DNA of 64,000 nucleotides from Sphingomonas alpina (GCF_014490665.1 NZ_CP061038.1:3596001-3660000), one strand, 5' to 3'; shown: positions 42,512 through 51,342, numbered from the stretch's first letter. Numbers and translations: made by a program. The notes: a model not told the origin generated them from the letters alone.

Positions 42512-43748
42512 GGGCGAGCGTCCCGCCCCCGATCGCCGCATCGACTGCGGCCCCAGTCGCCGTCTCGACGATAATCTCGAACTCGCCATGGTCGAAGGAT
42601 CGCCCTTCGGCGTCCTTCACCTTGACCAGCCGTTCGCGCAGGCCCCTCGCTTCGAAATCGAGCGCGCGGTGGTGGCACATCGGATTGTTGCCGGCCCGCC
42701 CCATCAGCGCATGCGCTGTCCAGGTGCAGCCCGCAAGGCAGGTCTCGGCATAATAGCAGGTGCGGCAATAGCCCCACAGATCCTCGACCGTACGGCGCCG
42801 GTTGAATGCCATCGGTTCGGCATTCTCCCAGATGTCGCGCAGCCGCCGGTCGCGGATATTGCCGCCCGCATAGGGGCTGGGCAGGCCGGGGCAGGACTTG
42901 ATCGTGCCATCCGCCTCGATCCCCATCACCGTGTCGCCGGCGTTGCAGCCATGGAAATGGATCTCCTCGTTCATCACGTTGCGAAGCGCGGATTCGTGCG
43001 GGCCGAAATAGCCGATATTGCTCGCGGGCTGCAGGAACAGGCCGCGCTCGCGCCCCTCGACGGCAAGTTCGGCAAGCAGCGGCAGCACGTCGAGCATCTG
43101 CCATGGCTGGAGCAGCATGTCGGGGTGATCGGCGGCATTGCCCATCGCCGTGGTGATGGCGAGTTGCCAGTTGTGGCAGCCGGCCTCGATGATGATGTCC
43201 ATCAGCTCGCGCAGCTCGGGCAAGGTGCGGGCGTTGATCTGCGTGTTGACGCCGACCTCCAGCCCATGCGCGCGGACATTGCGCATCGCGTCCAGCGCCA
43301 TTTCGAACGATCCGATCACGCCGCGCAGCCGGTCGTGCGTCGCGCCGATGCCGTCGATCGAGATGCCGACCGCATTGAGGCCCGCCGCCGCCGCCTGCGC
43401 CACGCGCGCGTCACTCAGATTGCGTCCGCCGGTCTGCAGGTCGCATTCCATGCCCGCCGCGCGGATCGCCGCGATGATCTGCAGCCAGTCCTTGCGGAGA
43501 TAGGCCTCGCCACCGATCAGCCCGACGCTGCGCGCGCCGAGCTCGGCGATCTGGTCGACCAGATCGAGCGCCTCGGCAGTGGTCAGCTCGTCGCGCCGCC
43601 GCCGCCCGGCGCGCGAGCCGCAATGCTGGCACGCCAGGTCGCAGGCAAGCGTGATCTCCCAGACCACGCTCACCGGGACACGCTTCAGGATGTCGTCCAG
43701 ACCGGAATAGCGAACGGGCAGCGACAGATCGGCCCGTTCGGTGATCAC
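42504..43748 (-). CDS. Radical SAM/SPASM peptide maturase
   Basis: A 414-residue radical SAM enzyme with the 4Fe-4S motif CDLACQHC at residues 36-43 (Cx3Cx2C), the GGEAYLR segment that binds SAM, and a C-terminal SPASM domain with Cys in FHGCNAGD, IKSCPGL, YCRTCYYAETCLAGCTW and MCHH. SPASM enzymes mostly modify ribosomal peptides. It starts with GTG overlapping the stop of the upstream small peptide gene (GTGA). The gene content fits a family described in databases as GDL-motif-peptide-associated radical SAM proteins; that link is from memory. Confidence 0.85.
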   Translation of the reverse strand: MITERADLSLPVRYSGLDDILKRVPVSVVWEITLACDLACQHCGSRAGRRRRDELTTAEALDLVDQIAELGARSVGLIGGEAYLRKDWLQIIAAIRAAGMECDLQTGGRNLSDARVAQAAAAGLNAVGISIDGIGATHDRLRGVIGSFEMALDAMRNVRAHGLEVGVNTQINARTLPELRELMDIIIEAGCHNWQLAITTAMGNAADHPDMLLQPWQMLDVLPLLAELAVEGRERGLFLQPASNIGYFGPHESALRNVMNEEIHFHGCNAGDTVMGIEADGTIKSCPGLPSPYAGGNIRDRRLRDIWENAEPMAFNRRRTVEDLWGYCRTCYYAETCLAGCTWTAHALMGRAGNNPMCHHRALDFEARGLRERLVKVKDAEGRSFDHGEFEIIVETATGAAVDAAIGGGTLAHV

Positions 43749-43975
43749 CCCTTGGCCTTGCGCAACGCGCCTTCGGCCGCCTTGATGATGCCGTCCAGGT
43801 CGCCATATTCGGCCTTCAGGTCCTTCACCCCGGCAACAAGTGCCTTGAGCTCCGTCGCATCGGCACGTTGCAATATGTCGAAGACCACAGGCCGATAATA
43901 GACCCGACCCGGGTCAAGCAGATCACGCAGTCGTGCCAGTGTGAGCGCTTCACGCTGAAGCTTAGGGATTGCCAT
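43745..43975 (-). CDS. Small GDL-motif peptide, probable maturase substrate
   Basis: A 76-residue protein, mostly helical, with LARLRDLLDPGRVYY near the N-terminus and the motif EYGDLDGII at residues 56-64. The start ATG at 43973-43975 has a very strong site (GGGAGGAAGCA) directly upstream; a longer frame to 44011 lacks one. It overlaps the radical SAM gene by four bases. Small size, strong ribosome site and position before a SPASM enzyme suggest that it is the substrate peptide. No Cys is present, so any modification must be on other residues. Confidence 0.75.
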   Translation of the reverse strand: MAIPKLQREALTLARLRDLLDPGRVYYRPVVFDILQRADATELKALVAGVKDLKAEYGDLDGIIKAAEGALRKAKG

Positions 43976-44081
43976 TGCTTCCTCCCGATTATCGCGACGT
44001 CGAGTCGCCACGGTATTTTACTGTGATTCTGCTGGCGACGTACTGGAAACGGGACCGTTTCGGAGGTTTCTGGACTCTTCA

Positions 44082-44612
44082 TCAACTACAGATCGACGGC
44101 ATGCCGTTCTCAAGGTCAAGCTTGAGAGCGTTGGTCAATATGCAGACCTGACGATACTTCCCGATGAGCATCAGGAGTTCCAGTATTGCCATCTCATCGA
44201 AATGGCCGGCAAGGTCCGACCAAAGCTCTTCGTCGATATCGCAGCGTGATTGCAGCGCATCGCAGAGCCGGATGATGACGCCATCCTGCGCTATCCATTG
44301 ATGGTCCTGCGCGCCGGTGGCGGCGGTCGCACTCACTTCCGCTGCGGTCAGTCCCGCTGCCGCGCTGAGCAGGCCGACATGGACGCCCCATTCATAGTCC
44401 GAGCCATTCAACGCGCAGACCCGGAGGATGGCCAGCTCCCGATGCCGCAGGCTGATATGACCCGGGTCGAGCAGGCCACCTCCGACAAATCGGCTGAACA
44501 GCCGCTCATCCCGCGCCAGGACGCGAAAGAGCTGCAATTGCGGCAGCCGCTCGAACGCGCTGGCGACGGCAGGCGACCAGGGGGCACTGGCGGGAGCAAT
44601 ACGAACGGGCAT
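44082..44612 (-). CDS. Carboxymuconolactone decarboxylase/AhpD-like protein
   Basis: A 176-residue helical protein of the carboxymuconolactone decarboxylase superfamily (SLRHRELAILRVCALNGSDYEWGVHVGL, then WSDLAGHFDEMAILELLMLIGKYRQV). The usual CxxC of AhpD is absent (ALNGSDYEWGVH instead), so it is closer to the lactone decarboxylase branch than to peroxidases. It is divergent from an HxlR regulator across a perfect 39-base palindrome. Confidence 0.8.
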   Translation of the reverse strand: MPVRIAPASAPWSPAVASAFERLPQLQLFRVLARDERLFSRFVGGGLLDPGHISLRHRELAILRVCALNGSDYEWGVHVGLLSAAAGLTAAEVSATAATGAQDHQWIAQDGVIIRLCDALQSRCDIDEELWSDLAGHFDEMAILELLMLIGKYRQVCILTNALKLDLENGMPSICS

Positions 44613-44616
44613 GGCC

Positions 44617-44655
44617 TTCTCCAATCTGCTATGAAAGCCATAGCAGATTGGAGAA
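44617..44655. promoter_or_regulatory. 39-base perfect palindrome, probable HxlR operator
   Basis: The arms TTCTCCAATCTGCTATG (44617-44633) and CATAGCAGATTGGAGAA (44639-44655) are exact complements with spacer AAAGC. It fills the gap between the carboxymuconolactone decarboxylase-like gene and the HxlR gene, and supplies the GGAG ribosome site on both strands. Confidence 0.8.
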
Positions 44656-44999
44656 TGAGCGCTATGGTTTTTGTAGCACCCCTGCCCGGGCAATCGGTCC
44701 GCGGGTCGAAAACCGGCCGGCCGGTCATGGCCGCACTGGACTTGCTGGGACGCCGGGGATGCTTGCGGGTGTTGTGGGAATTGAGGGGCGATACGCACCT
44801 GACCTTTCGCGCATTGTCGGCAGCGTCGGCGCTCCCGCCGGCCACATTGAACACGCGCCTGAAGGAACTTCGTGCCGCCGGAATCGTCGAAGCGGAGGGG
44901 GCTTACCGACTCACCGCTTCCGGCCGGGACTTGCTGACCGCATTGGAACCGCTGTTGCTATGGTCGGAGCAATGGGCGCAGGATCGGCACGCGATATGA
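44655..44999 (+). CDS. HxlR-family transcriptional regulator
   Basis: A 114-residue winged-helix protein with the HxlR pattern ALDLLGRRGCLRVLWELRGDTHLTFRALSAASALPPATLNTRLKELRAAGIV. The usual W in RRW is replaced by G-C. The ATG at 44655 is used; an ATG three codons later (44664) has better spacing from GGAG and may be the real start. It probably senses an aldehyde or quinone and controls the divergent gene. Confidence 0.8.
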   Translation: MSAMVFVAPLPGQSVRGSKTGRPVMAALDLLGRRGCLRVLWELRGDTHLTFRALSAASALPPATLNTRLKELRAAGIVEAEGAYRLTASGRDLLTALEPLLLWSEQWAQDRHAI

Positions 45000-45619
45000 C
45001 CATCGGCCTGTTTGTGTCGCACCATGTCGAACGCTGGGTCGCCTCTCCCTTCGGCGTGGCCGACGGCGCGCCATGGACGATCATCCATGACGCGGAGGCG
45101 CTCATCCGGTCGGCCCTGTCCGGTCTCGGCCCCGACTATGGCGTCCAGGGCGACATCGCCGTTCACGCATCGGCTACGGTTGAGCCGGGCGCTGTCCTGA
45201 AAGGGCCGGCGATCATCGGGCCGCGCTGTTTTGTCGCAACGGGCGCGTATCTGCGCGGCGGCGTCTACCTCGATGAAGACTGCATCGTCGGGCCCGGTGC
45301 CGAGCTCAAGACCAGCTTCATGTTCAAGGGATCGAAGATCGCGCATCTCAATTTCGTCGGGGATTCGATCCTTGGCGCGGGCGTCAATGTCGAGGCGGGT
45401 GCGATCATCGCCAATTACCGCAATGAACAGGACGACAAGCGTATCCGGATCCTTTTCCAGGGCGAGACGATCGACACCGGCGTCGACAAGTTCGGCGCGT
45501 TGCTCGGCGACGGCACGCGCATCGGCGCCAATGCGGTGATCGCGCCTGGCGCGATCCTGCCACCCAATACCCGGATCGGCCGATTGCAGCTGGTGGATCA
45601 ATCCCCGTCCGCCGCATGA
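44996..45619 (+). CDS. Left-handed beta-helix (hexapeptide repeat) protein
   Basis: A 207-residue protein whose middle and end form imperfect hexapeptide repeats (VHASATVEPGAVLKGPAIIG, GVYLDEDCIVGPGAELKT, LGAGVNVEAGAIIANYRNE, DGTRIGANAVIAPGAILPPN), as in LpxA/GlmU-type acyltransferases. The N-terminal 60 residues are not a nucleotidyltransferase. It overlaps the HxlR gene by four bases (ATGA), an unusual partner. Substrate unknown. Confidence 0.8.
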   Translation: MTIGLFVSHHVERWVASPFGVADGAPWTIIHDAEALIRSALSGLGPDYGVQGDIAVHASATVEPGAVLKGPAIIGPRCFVATGAYLRGGVYLDEDCIVGPGAELKTSFMFKGSKIAHLNFVGDSILGAGVNVEAGAIIANYRNEQDDKRIRILFQGETIDTGVDKFGALLGDGTRIGANAVIAPGAILPPNTRIGRLQLVDQSPSAA

Positions 45620-45631
45620 CTGGCGTCACGT

Positions 45632-46486
45632 CTATCGGCCGCGTTGCCAGGCGGACGGGTTAACGCCGCACATCCGGGCAAAGGCGCTGGCGAACTTCCC
45701 GGCATTGGCATAGCCGACCGCCCCGGCCACGCTCGTGACCGACAGGCCGGTGGTGAGCAGCAGCTTGGCCCGCTCCATGCGGCGCAGCGTGAGAAAGGCA
45801 TAAGGCGTCATCCCGGTGGTCGCCCGGAACGACCGGGTAAAGCCGCTCGGATCTTGCCCTGCCTCCGCTGCCATTTCCGGCACGGACAGGTCGCTATCGA
45901 GCCGGCTCTCGATCAGCTCAACCACCCGCCCGAAGCGTTCCGGCCCGAGCGGATGGACGCGGCGGTTGCCGGACGGCGGCGGCAGATCCGCCAGGCGCTG
46001 CAGCACCAGCGCGACGCCATGATCGAAAAAGGCGCTTGAGGCCCCATGCACATCGGCCTCGTGCCATAGCGCCGACAATACCGATGACAGCAACTGGTCA
46101 CGCTGGAAACCGCCGGCCGCGCGCATGAGATCGGCGTCAAGCACCGCGCAGCCCTGGCATTGCGTCGCACGATCGAGATCAATCGCCAGCCCGACCATGC
46201 GCAGCGCGGCACTGCGCGTTTCGACCCGGCGATGCGGCGGCGTGACCACCACCTCACCGAACCGCCACTGGCCGTCGAGCCGAACCCCGTCAGCGTCCTG
46301 GAACAATCGCGTCGCGGGCCCCAGCGCCATGCCGATGCGCAGATAGGGGCCGGTCCGCACTTCCCCGGCAAAGGCGTCGTACCCCGCCCGCACCATCATC
46401 ACCGATCCGGCCGGGTTGGCCCTGACACTGCCCGCCTGTCCGGCATGCCGTTCGATCAGGGCACGGTCGGCGCGCTGGTCTTCCAT
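45632..46486 (-). CDS. AraC-family regulator next to a TonB receptor
   Basis: A 284-residue protein with a C-terminal AraC DNA-binding domain: two helix-turn-helices (SVPEMAAEAGQDPSGFTRSFRATTGMTPYAFLTLRRM and SVTSVAGAVGYANAGKFASAF). The N-terminal half resembles the sensor of PchR-like regulators that respond to ferric siderophores. An ATG at 46580-46582 could add 32 residues, but these look non-conserved. It is divergent from the TonB receptor gene and probably controls it. Confidence 0.78.
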   Translation of the reverse strand: MEDQRADRALIERHAGQAGSVRANPAGSVMMVRAGYDAFAGEVRTGPYLRIGMALGPATRLFQDADGVRLDGQWRFGEVVVTPPHRRVETRSAALRMVGLAIDLDRATQCQGCAVLDADLMRAAGGFQRDQLLSSVLSALWHEADVHGASSAFFDHGVALVLQRLADLPPPSGNRRVHPLGPERFGRVVELIESRLDSDLSVPEMAAEAGQDPSGFTRSFRATTGMTPYAFLTLRRMERAKLLLTTGLSVTSVAGAVGYANAGKFASAFARMCGVNPSAWQRGR

Positions 46487-46594
46487 TCGTCCGTCCGCTC
46501 GTCCCACCACCGCCCGACTCCAATATTTCCTGTTTCGGAGCAGCCTGTCCCGTTGCGGAGTAGCGGCACGCTCGTGAGACATTATTACACGCGC

Positions 46595-46613
46595 TGAGAA
46601 TAATTCGCAATAA
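46595..46613. promoter_or_regulatory. Fur-like box
   Basis: TGAGAATAATTCGCAATAA, whose complement TTGCGAATTATTCTCA matches the common proteobacterial Fur pattern. It lies between the AraC and TonB receptor genes, so iron repression of both is likely. Confidence 0.6.
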
Positions 46614-46650
46614 GCTGGCAGCGACCCCTCGCGCCGGCCGGGGGATCATC

Positions 46651-48858
46651 GTGAACCATATCGTCACCGCGGCTTCGGCCGCCGCCATCGCACTTGGCCT
46701 TGCCGTGCCCGCTTATGCCGAAACCGCCGCTGAAGAGCCCGCCCCCACCGAAGGTGCCGCGCCGCAGGACAAGGCCGGCGACATCGTCGTCACCGCGACC
46801 AAGCGCGGCACCAGCCTGCAGGACACTGATCTGTCGGTCACCGTGCTGGATCGCAAGGCGCTCGACGCGGCGCGGATCCGCGACATTCGTCAGCTCGACG
46901 CGGCCGTGCCCAATGTCCAGTTCAATGAAAGCGGGCAGCTCGGCAGCACCTTCATCTCGATCCGCGGGATCGAATCCAACCCGTTCATCGTCAATCGCGC
47001 CGCGGTCTATATCGACGGCATCCCGTTCCGCGAATTGTCCAACGCCGTGCTCAACCAGGTCGAGTCGATCGAAGTGCTGCGCGGACCGCAGGCGACGCTG
47101 TACGGCGCGAACAGTGAATCCGGGCTGATCGTCATCAACACCCGCGCGCCGAGCACGACCGCCACCGGCGAAATGCGCGTCACCGGCACCAGCTATGGCG
47201 GCGGCCAGGGCGTGGTCGCGGACGGATTCCTCGGCGGCCCGCTGGCCGGCGACACGCTGAGCGGATCGGTCGCGTTCAAGCTTGGACGCGAGGCGAGCTT
47301 CCTGCAGAATCGCGCGCCCGGTGCGCGCGGCGGGCGGATCGGCGAGACGTTCGTGCAGGGCCGGCTGCGCTGGACGCCCGATGCACGCCTGACCGTCAAC
47401 GCCACCGCCTATATCCTCGACACGCGCGCGCCGGGCGTGTTCGACCAGGAATATCTGCCGCTCGATATCGACCGCTACAATGCGAGCTATGCCGAAAAAT
47501 ATAATGGCGGCCGGCGGATCGAGCGCTTCACCTATCTCAACGATGCCCCCAAGCGGACCAATGAGCGCGAGATCGTGACCGGCGCGAGCGCCAGCTACCG
47601 GCTCGGCTATGGCACGATCGACGCGGCTCTATCCTATCGCCAGTTCACCAGCGACGCGCGCGGGCTCGATTTCGACTTCACCGCCCTGCCGACCGTCGCC
47701 GGGCAGGACAACAAGACCAAGGATTTCTGGAACGCCGAACTCCGCTTCTCTTCGCCCGCAGCCAAGCCGTTCAACTATATCGTCGGCGTCTCACATTATC
47801 GTCAGGACGATCGCCGGTTCCTCGCGACCTTTGTCGGGCCGGGCACGATCGATTCCTTTGTCCGGGCGCCCCTGCAGCGCGCCAGCGCGCGCGACTGGGG
47901 CGTGTTCGCATCGGCCAACTGGTCGCCCATCAGCCTTGCCGGGCTGACCTTCAGCGCCGGGCTGCGCTACGATCATGCCCAGCGCGCCGCGCGCCAGCTG
48001 GCCGGCTCGCTCGATCTCGGCGCAGGCGGCCAGTTCGTCTATCGTGACGCTACTTTGTCGGGCGGCTTCTCGGCGCTGCTGCCGCGCATCTCGGTCCGCT
48101 ATGCGCCCTCGCCGCAGCTGACCTTCTACGCCAATGCCGCCAAGGGCTATATTCCCGGCGGCTTCAACCTCACTGCCGCACAGGCCAATCTCAGTGACGA
48201 TGTGCTGCGTTTCGCGTCCGAGACGATGTGGAGCCGCGAGGCCGGGTTCAAATGGCGCTCGACCGACGGCAAGCTGCGCGTCGCCGGCGCGGCTTTCTAT
48301 ATCCGGTCGAACAACTGGCAGGAAATCCAGGTCGCGACCGATGCGCAGGGGCGGATCATCTCGTCCGACTATATCGGCTCGAATGCGTCGATCGACAGCA
48401 AGGGGTTCGAGCTGGAGGCCTCGGCCGAACCGGTTCCGCGCCTGACGCTGACCGCCAATTTCGGCTATGCCGATGCGCGCTATCGCGACCTGCAGATCGA
48501 CGCGACGACCAATGCGCGCGGCCGGCGCGTGAAGCTGGTGCCGGCCTATGACGGCTATCTCGCCGCGCGCTATCAACTGGCCAGCGGCTGGTTCGCTCGC
48601 GCCGAACTGGCGCTTACCGGCACCGAAACGCTGGAGAGCCGCGGTGAGGCGGTTCAGCCCGCTACACAGACGATCGGCCTGCAGGCCGGCTATGACGGCA
48701 AGCGCTATTCCGCACGGCTGTTCGTCGAAAATCTGACCAATATCCGCCGCGGCACCGGCCTTGCCTTTCGCAACCTCGGCTTCGGCAATGACGGCAACTG
48801 GTATTCGCCGATCGGGCGATCGCGGCAGATCGGACTGGAACTCAGCGCAAGATTTTAA
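46651..48858 (+). CDS. TonB-dependent receptor, probable siderophore receptor
   Basis: A 735-residue outer-membrane receptor: signal peptide (AAIALGLAVPAYA), TonB box region (GDIVVTATKRGTSLQDTDLS), plug (VESIEVLRGPQATLYGANSES) and a barrel ending in LSARF. The start is GTG at 46651 with GGGGGATCATC upstream. The Fur-like box and PchR-type AraC regulator point to iron-chelate uptake. The methyltransferase gene follows by eight bases. Confidence 0.88.
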   Translation: MNHIVTAASAAAIALGLAVPAYAETAAEEPAPTEGAAPQDKAGDIVVTATKRGTSLQDTDLSVTVLDRKALDAARIRDIRQLDAAVPNVQFNESGQLGSTFISIRGIESNPFIVNRAAVYIDGIPFRELSNAVLNQVESIEVLRGPQATLYGANSESGLIVINTRAPSTTATGEMRVTGTSYGGGQGVVADGFLGGPLAGDTLSGSVAFKLGREASFLQNRAPGARGGRIGETFVQGRLRWTPDARLTVNATAYILDTRAPGVFDQEYLPLDIDRYNASYAEKYNGGRRIERFTYLNDAPKRTNEREIVTGASASYRLGYGTIDAALSYRQFTSDARGLDFDFTALPTVAGQDNKTKDFWNAELRFSSPAAKPFNYIVGVSHYRQDDRRFLATFVGPGTIDSFVRAPLQRASARDWGVFASANWSPISLAGLTFSAGLRYDHAQRAARQLAGSLDLGAGGQFVYRDATLSGGFSALLPRISVRYAPSPQLTFYANAAKGYIPGGFNLTAAQANLSDDVLRFASETMWSREAGFKWRSTDGKLRVAGAAFYIRSNNWQEIQVATDAQGRIISSDYIGSNASIDSKGFELEASAEPVPRLTLTANFGYADARYRDLQIDATTNARGRRVKLVPAYDGYLAARYQLASGWFARAELALTGTETLESRGEAVQPATQTIGLQAGYDGKRYSARLFVENLTNIRRGTGLAFRNLGFGNDGNWYSPIGRSRQIGLELSARF

Positions 48859-48865
48859 GGGAGCG

Positions 48866-49714
48866 ATGATGGACAGACTGTCGACGGCCGCGCTGAGCGG
48901 CGTTCCGGAAACCTTGCTGATCCCGCTCGCGGCGCGGCTGCTCGCAAGTGAGCGCAATCCCGATCTCGGTTTTATCGATCCGGCGGCGCGGGTGGTTGGC
49001 GAACGCCTCGCCTTCGACCCTGCGCGCTTCGCCGATGATCGCGGCAGCATGCGCGGTTCGATCGTTCGTGCGTTGTGGTTCGACAGCGTGGTCCGGCGCT
49101 TTCTCGCCGCGCATCCCGATGCGCTGTGCGTATCGATCGGCTCGGGGCTCGACACGCGCACCGACCGCGTCACGCCGCCGCCGGGAGTGGACTGGTATGA
49201 TATCGAGTTCCCCGATGTGGTGGCACTGCGCCAGGCGCTGATCCCGGCCCGGCCCAATGTTCATGCGATCGCCGCCGACGGCGCGAATGTCCTGGCATGG
49301 GTCGATGTCGTTCCCTGGCATCGCGAGCGGCCAATGCTGGTCCTGGCGGAAGGTGTCTGCATGTACCTCAAGCCGGAGGCCGGCGCGGCCTGGCTGCGCG
49401 CGCTCGATTATCTTGCCGGGGTGCGTGCGACGCCGCTGACGCTTGCCTTCGACTTCGCCTCGCCCTTCATGGTCCGCAACTCACGCCGCAACCCCAGTGT
49501 GAGGAAAACTCAGGCACAGTTTTCCTGGGGCCTGCGCCGGATCGACGATGCGGTCCGCATCGCGCCGGGTTTCCGTGTCGCGGAGCGCTATGACGTGGCG
49601 CGCCGGTCCGGCGTCCTGTCACGCACGGTCAGCATGGCGCACCGGCTGATCACCGGCGGCCGCCCGCTTTATGGCTGCGCGACCTTGACCCATGCCGGGC
49701 ACGCGGCCGGCTAA
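48866..49714 (+). CDS. SAM-dependent methyltransferase, LCM/Ppm1 family
   Basis: A 282-residue class I methyltransferase of the leucine-carboxyl-methyltransferase-like group: R-containing N-terminus (SIVRALWFDSVVRRFLA), SAM loop SIGSGLDTRTDRV, DIEFPDVVALRQAL and LVLAEGVCMYLKPEAG. These enzymes O-methylate carboxylates on proteins or polyketides. AAGGGAGCG precedes the ATG. It is co-transcribed with the receptor, so it may modify an imported or made chelator; that is inference. Confidence 0.83.
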   Translation: MMDRLSTAALSGVPETLLIPLAARLLASERNPDLGFIDPAARVVGERLAFDPARFADDRGSMRGSIVRALWFDSVVRRFLAAHPDALCVSIGSGLDTRTDRVTPPPGVDWYDIEFPDVVALRQALIPARPNVHAIAADGANVLAWVDVVPWHRERPMLVLAEGVCMYLKPEAGAAWLRALDYLAGVRATPLTLAFDFASPFMVRNSRRNPSVRKTQAQFSWGLRRIDDAVRIAPGFRVAERYDVARRSGVLSRTVSMAHRLITGGRPLYGCATLTHAGHAAG

Positions 49715-49717
49715 GTC

Positions 49718-49752
49718 AAAAAAACCCGGCCCCGGGACATCCCGGGGCCGGG
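49718..49752 (-). terminator. Rho-independent terminator of the EF-Tu paralogue
   Basis: The stem CCCGGCCCCGGG/CCCGGGGCCGGG with a 4-base loop is followed on the minus strand by seven T. It ends 25 bases after the EF-Tu stop and sits just past the convergent methyltransferase gene. Confidence 0.9.
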
Positions 49753-49777
49753 CAGTTTGCGGGCAGGGCCTGCACTT

Positions 49778-50965
49778 TCAGTCGATGACCTGGGTCACCA
49801 CCCCCGCGCCGACGGTCTTGCCGCCTTCACGGATCGCGAAGCGCACACCCGGTTCGATCCCGACCGGCTTGTTCAGCGTGAAGCCGATTTCCGCCTGGTC
49901 GCCCGGCGACACCGAGGCGCCCCCGTCGATCTCGATCACCCCGGTGACATCCGTCACGCCGAAGAAGAATTGCGGGCGATACCCACTCGCAAACGGCGTG
50001 TGACGGCCGCCTTCCTCGCCGGTCAGGACGAAGATCTGCGCCCTGCCCATGACTCGCGCCTTGATCGCGCCAGGCGCACTGAGCACCTGGCCACGCTCGA
50101 CATCGTCACGCTTCAACCCGCGGAGCAACAGCCCGACATTCATGCCGGCGCGCGCCTCCGGAACATCCTTCCGGAAACTCTGGATGCCGGTCACGATCAG
50201 CTCCGCACCGTGATTGTCGAGCCCGACAATCTCAACCGCGCTGCCGATCCTGAGCGTGCCGCGCTCGACCCGGCCGGACACCACGGTGCCGCGACCGGGA
50301 ATGGTGTGCACACCCTCGATCGGCATCAGGAACGGGCTGTCATAGTCCCGCACCGGGTCCGGGATATGCGCATCCAGCGCCGCCACCAGATCGACGATCG
50401 CCTGCGCGTCGACTCCGGCAGGGTCACCGCGCTCGACCGCCTCGGCCGCACGCAGGGCACTGCCGAACACGAACGGCGAATCGCGATACCCCTGCGCGGC
50501 CAGCAACTCGCTGGTTTCGAGCTGGATCAGCGCCATCATGTCGTCGCGGTCGCCCGGATCGAGCATGTCCATCTTGTTCACGAACACGACGATGTGACCG
50601 ACATTCACCTGCCGCGCGAGCAGGATATGCTCGATCGTCTGCTTCGCCGCGCCCTTGGTGGCGTCGACCAGCAGAATCGCCCCGTCCATCTGCGAGGCGC
50701 CGGTAATCATGTTCTTCACATAATCGGCGTGACCCGGGCAATCGATATGGGCGTAGTGCCGGAGCTCCGACTCATATTCCACATGACTGGTGTTGATGGT
50801 GATGCCGCGCGCCTTTTCCTCGGGCGCCTTGTCGATCTGGTCGAACGACAGGGCCTTCCCGCCCAGCCGCGCGGCCTGCACCCGGGTGATTGCCGAGGTC
50901 AGCGTGGTCTTGCCATGATCGACATGGCCGATCGTCCCGACATTCACATGCATCTTGTTGGTCAT
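49778..50965 (-). CDS. Divergent elongation factor Tu paralogue
   Basis: A 395-residue translation GTPase with all three EF-Tu domains: P-loop GHVDHGKT, switch [21 protein letters not shown], domain [20 protein letters not shown] and domain [23 protein letters not shown]. It differs from housekeeping EF-Tu at usually fixed sites: NKMD for [17 protein letters not shown] in helix C, FGVTDVTG for FRTTDVTG, and a short N-terminus ([10 protein letters not shown]). It stands alone rather than in a ribosomal operon. It would deliver aminoacyl-tRNA, perhaps under conditions that inhibit normal EF-Tu. Start ATG at 50963-50965; a GTG three codons earlier is possible. Confidence 0.88.
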   Translation of the reverse strand: MTNKMHVNVGTIGHVDHGKTTLTSAITRVQAARLGGKALSFDQIDKAPEEKARGITINTSHVEYESELRHYAHIDCPGHADYVKNMITGASQMDGAILLVDATKGAAKQTIEHILLARQVNVGHIVVFVNKMDMLDPGDRDDMMALIQLETSELLAAQGYRDSPFVFGSALRAAEAVERGDPAGVDAQAIVDLVAALDAHIPDPVRDYDSPFLMPIEGVHTIPGRGTVVSGRVERGTLRIGSAVEIVGLDNHGAELIVTGIQSFRKDVPEARAGMNVGLLLRGLKRDDVERGQVLSAPGAIKARVMGRAQIFVLTGEEGGRHTPFASGYRPQFFFGVTDVTGVIEIDGGASVSPGDQAEIGFTLNKPVGIEPGVRFAIREGGKTVGAGVVTQVID

Positions 50966-51079
50966 TGTCTTCACTCTCGTTGAAACGCCGTCGAACCCGG
51001 TTGGCCAGACCGGGCCCGAGCGGCCATTGGCATTGGCGCGCCAATTCGGTGGAGGGCGCGCGCGGTGCGCGGTCGCCCC

Positions 51080-51120
51080 AAAAGCAAAAGGCCCGCCGGG
51101 CGGATCCCCGGCGAGCCTTT
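51080..51120 (-). terminator. Terminator after leader frame 2, upstream of the EF-Tu paralogue
   Basis: On the minus strand AAAGGCTCGCCGGG, a GATC-containing loop and CCCGGCGGGCCTTT form a strong hairpin followed by TGCTTTT. It lies about 115 bases before the EF-Tu start, so EF-Tu transcription requires read-through or its own promoter. Confidence 0.8.
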
Positions 51121-51174
51121 GCTCGGTATGTCCGGGTGTCCGTCAGGGGACCCGGGCGGAACAAGCCCGGAAAG

Positions 51175-51261
51175 TCAGGTTTCGATCCGCCATGCGCCGG
51201 CGGCGCGCACCGGCATGGTGCACGCGCTCAGGGCAGCATTGATCGTCAGCAAAAGCGGCAT
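51175..51261 (-). CDS. Short leader peptide or small protein 2 (28 aa)
   Basis: A 28-residue frame, MPLLLTINAALSAC...WRIET, with an excellent ribosome site (AAAAGGAG, eight bases before the ATG). It has a hydrophobic start and a single Cys. A terminator follows 55 bases after the stop, then the EF-Tu gene. It may be a regulatory leader peptide or a genuine small product. I recognise no family. Confidence 0.5.
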   Translation of the reverse strand: MPLLLTINAALSACTMPVRAAGAWRIET

Positions 51262-51310
51262 CGCCTTGCTCCTTTTCGCAAGCAGAGCGCAAGCAAAGCA
51301 TGCGCACAAG

Positions 51311-51342
51311 AAAAACCCCGGAAGGCGGTGGCCATCCGGGGT
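51311..51342 (-). terminator. Terminator after leader frame 1
   Basis: On the minus strand CCCCGGA, a 12-base loop and TCCGGGG are followed by TTTTTC. It lies between the two short frames upstream of the EF-Tu paralogue. Confidence 0.82.

Noticed and set aside
43976..44081. tRNA or small RNA gene in the gap after the GDL peptide gene
   Set aside because: Some local complementarity (GCGACGTCG/CGACGTAC) is present but no cloverleaf, TpsiC-like loop or CCA end could be built.
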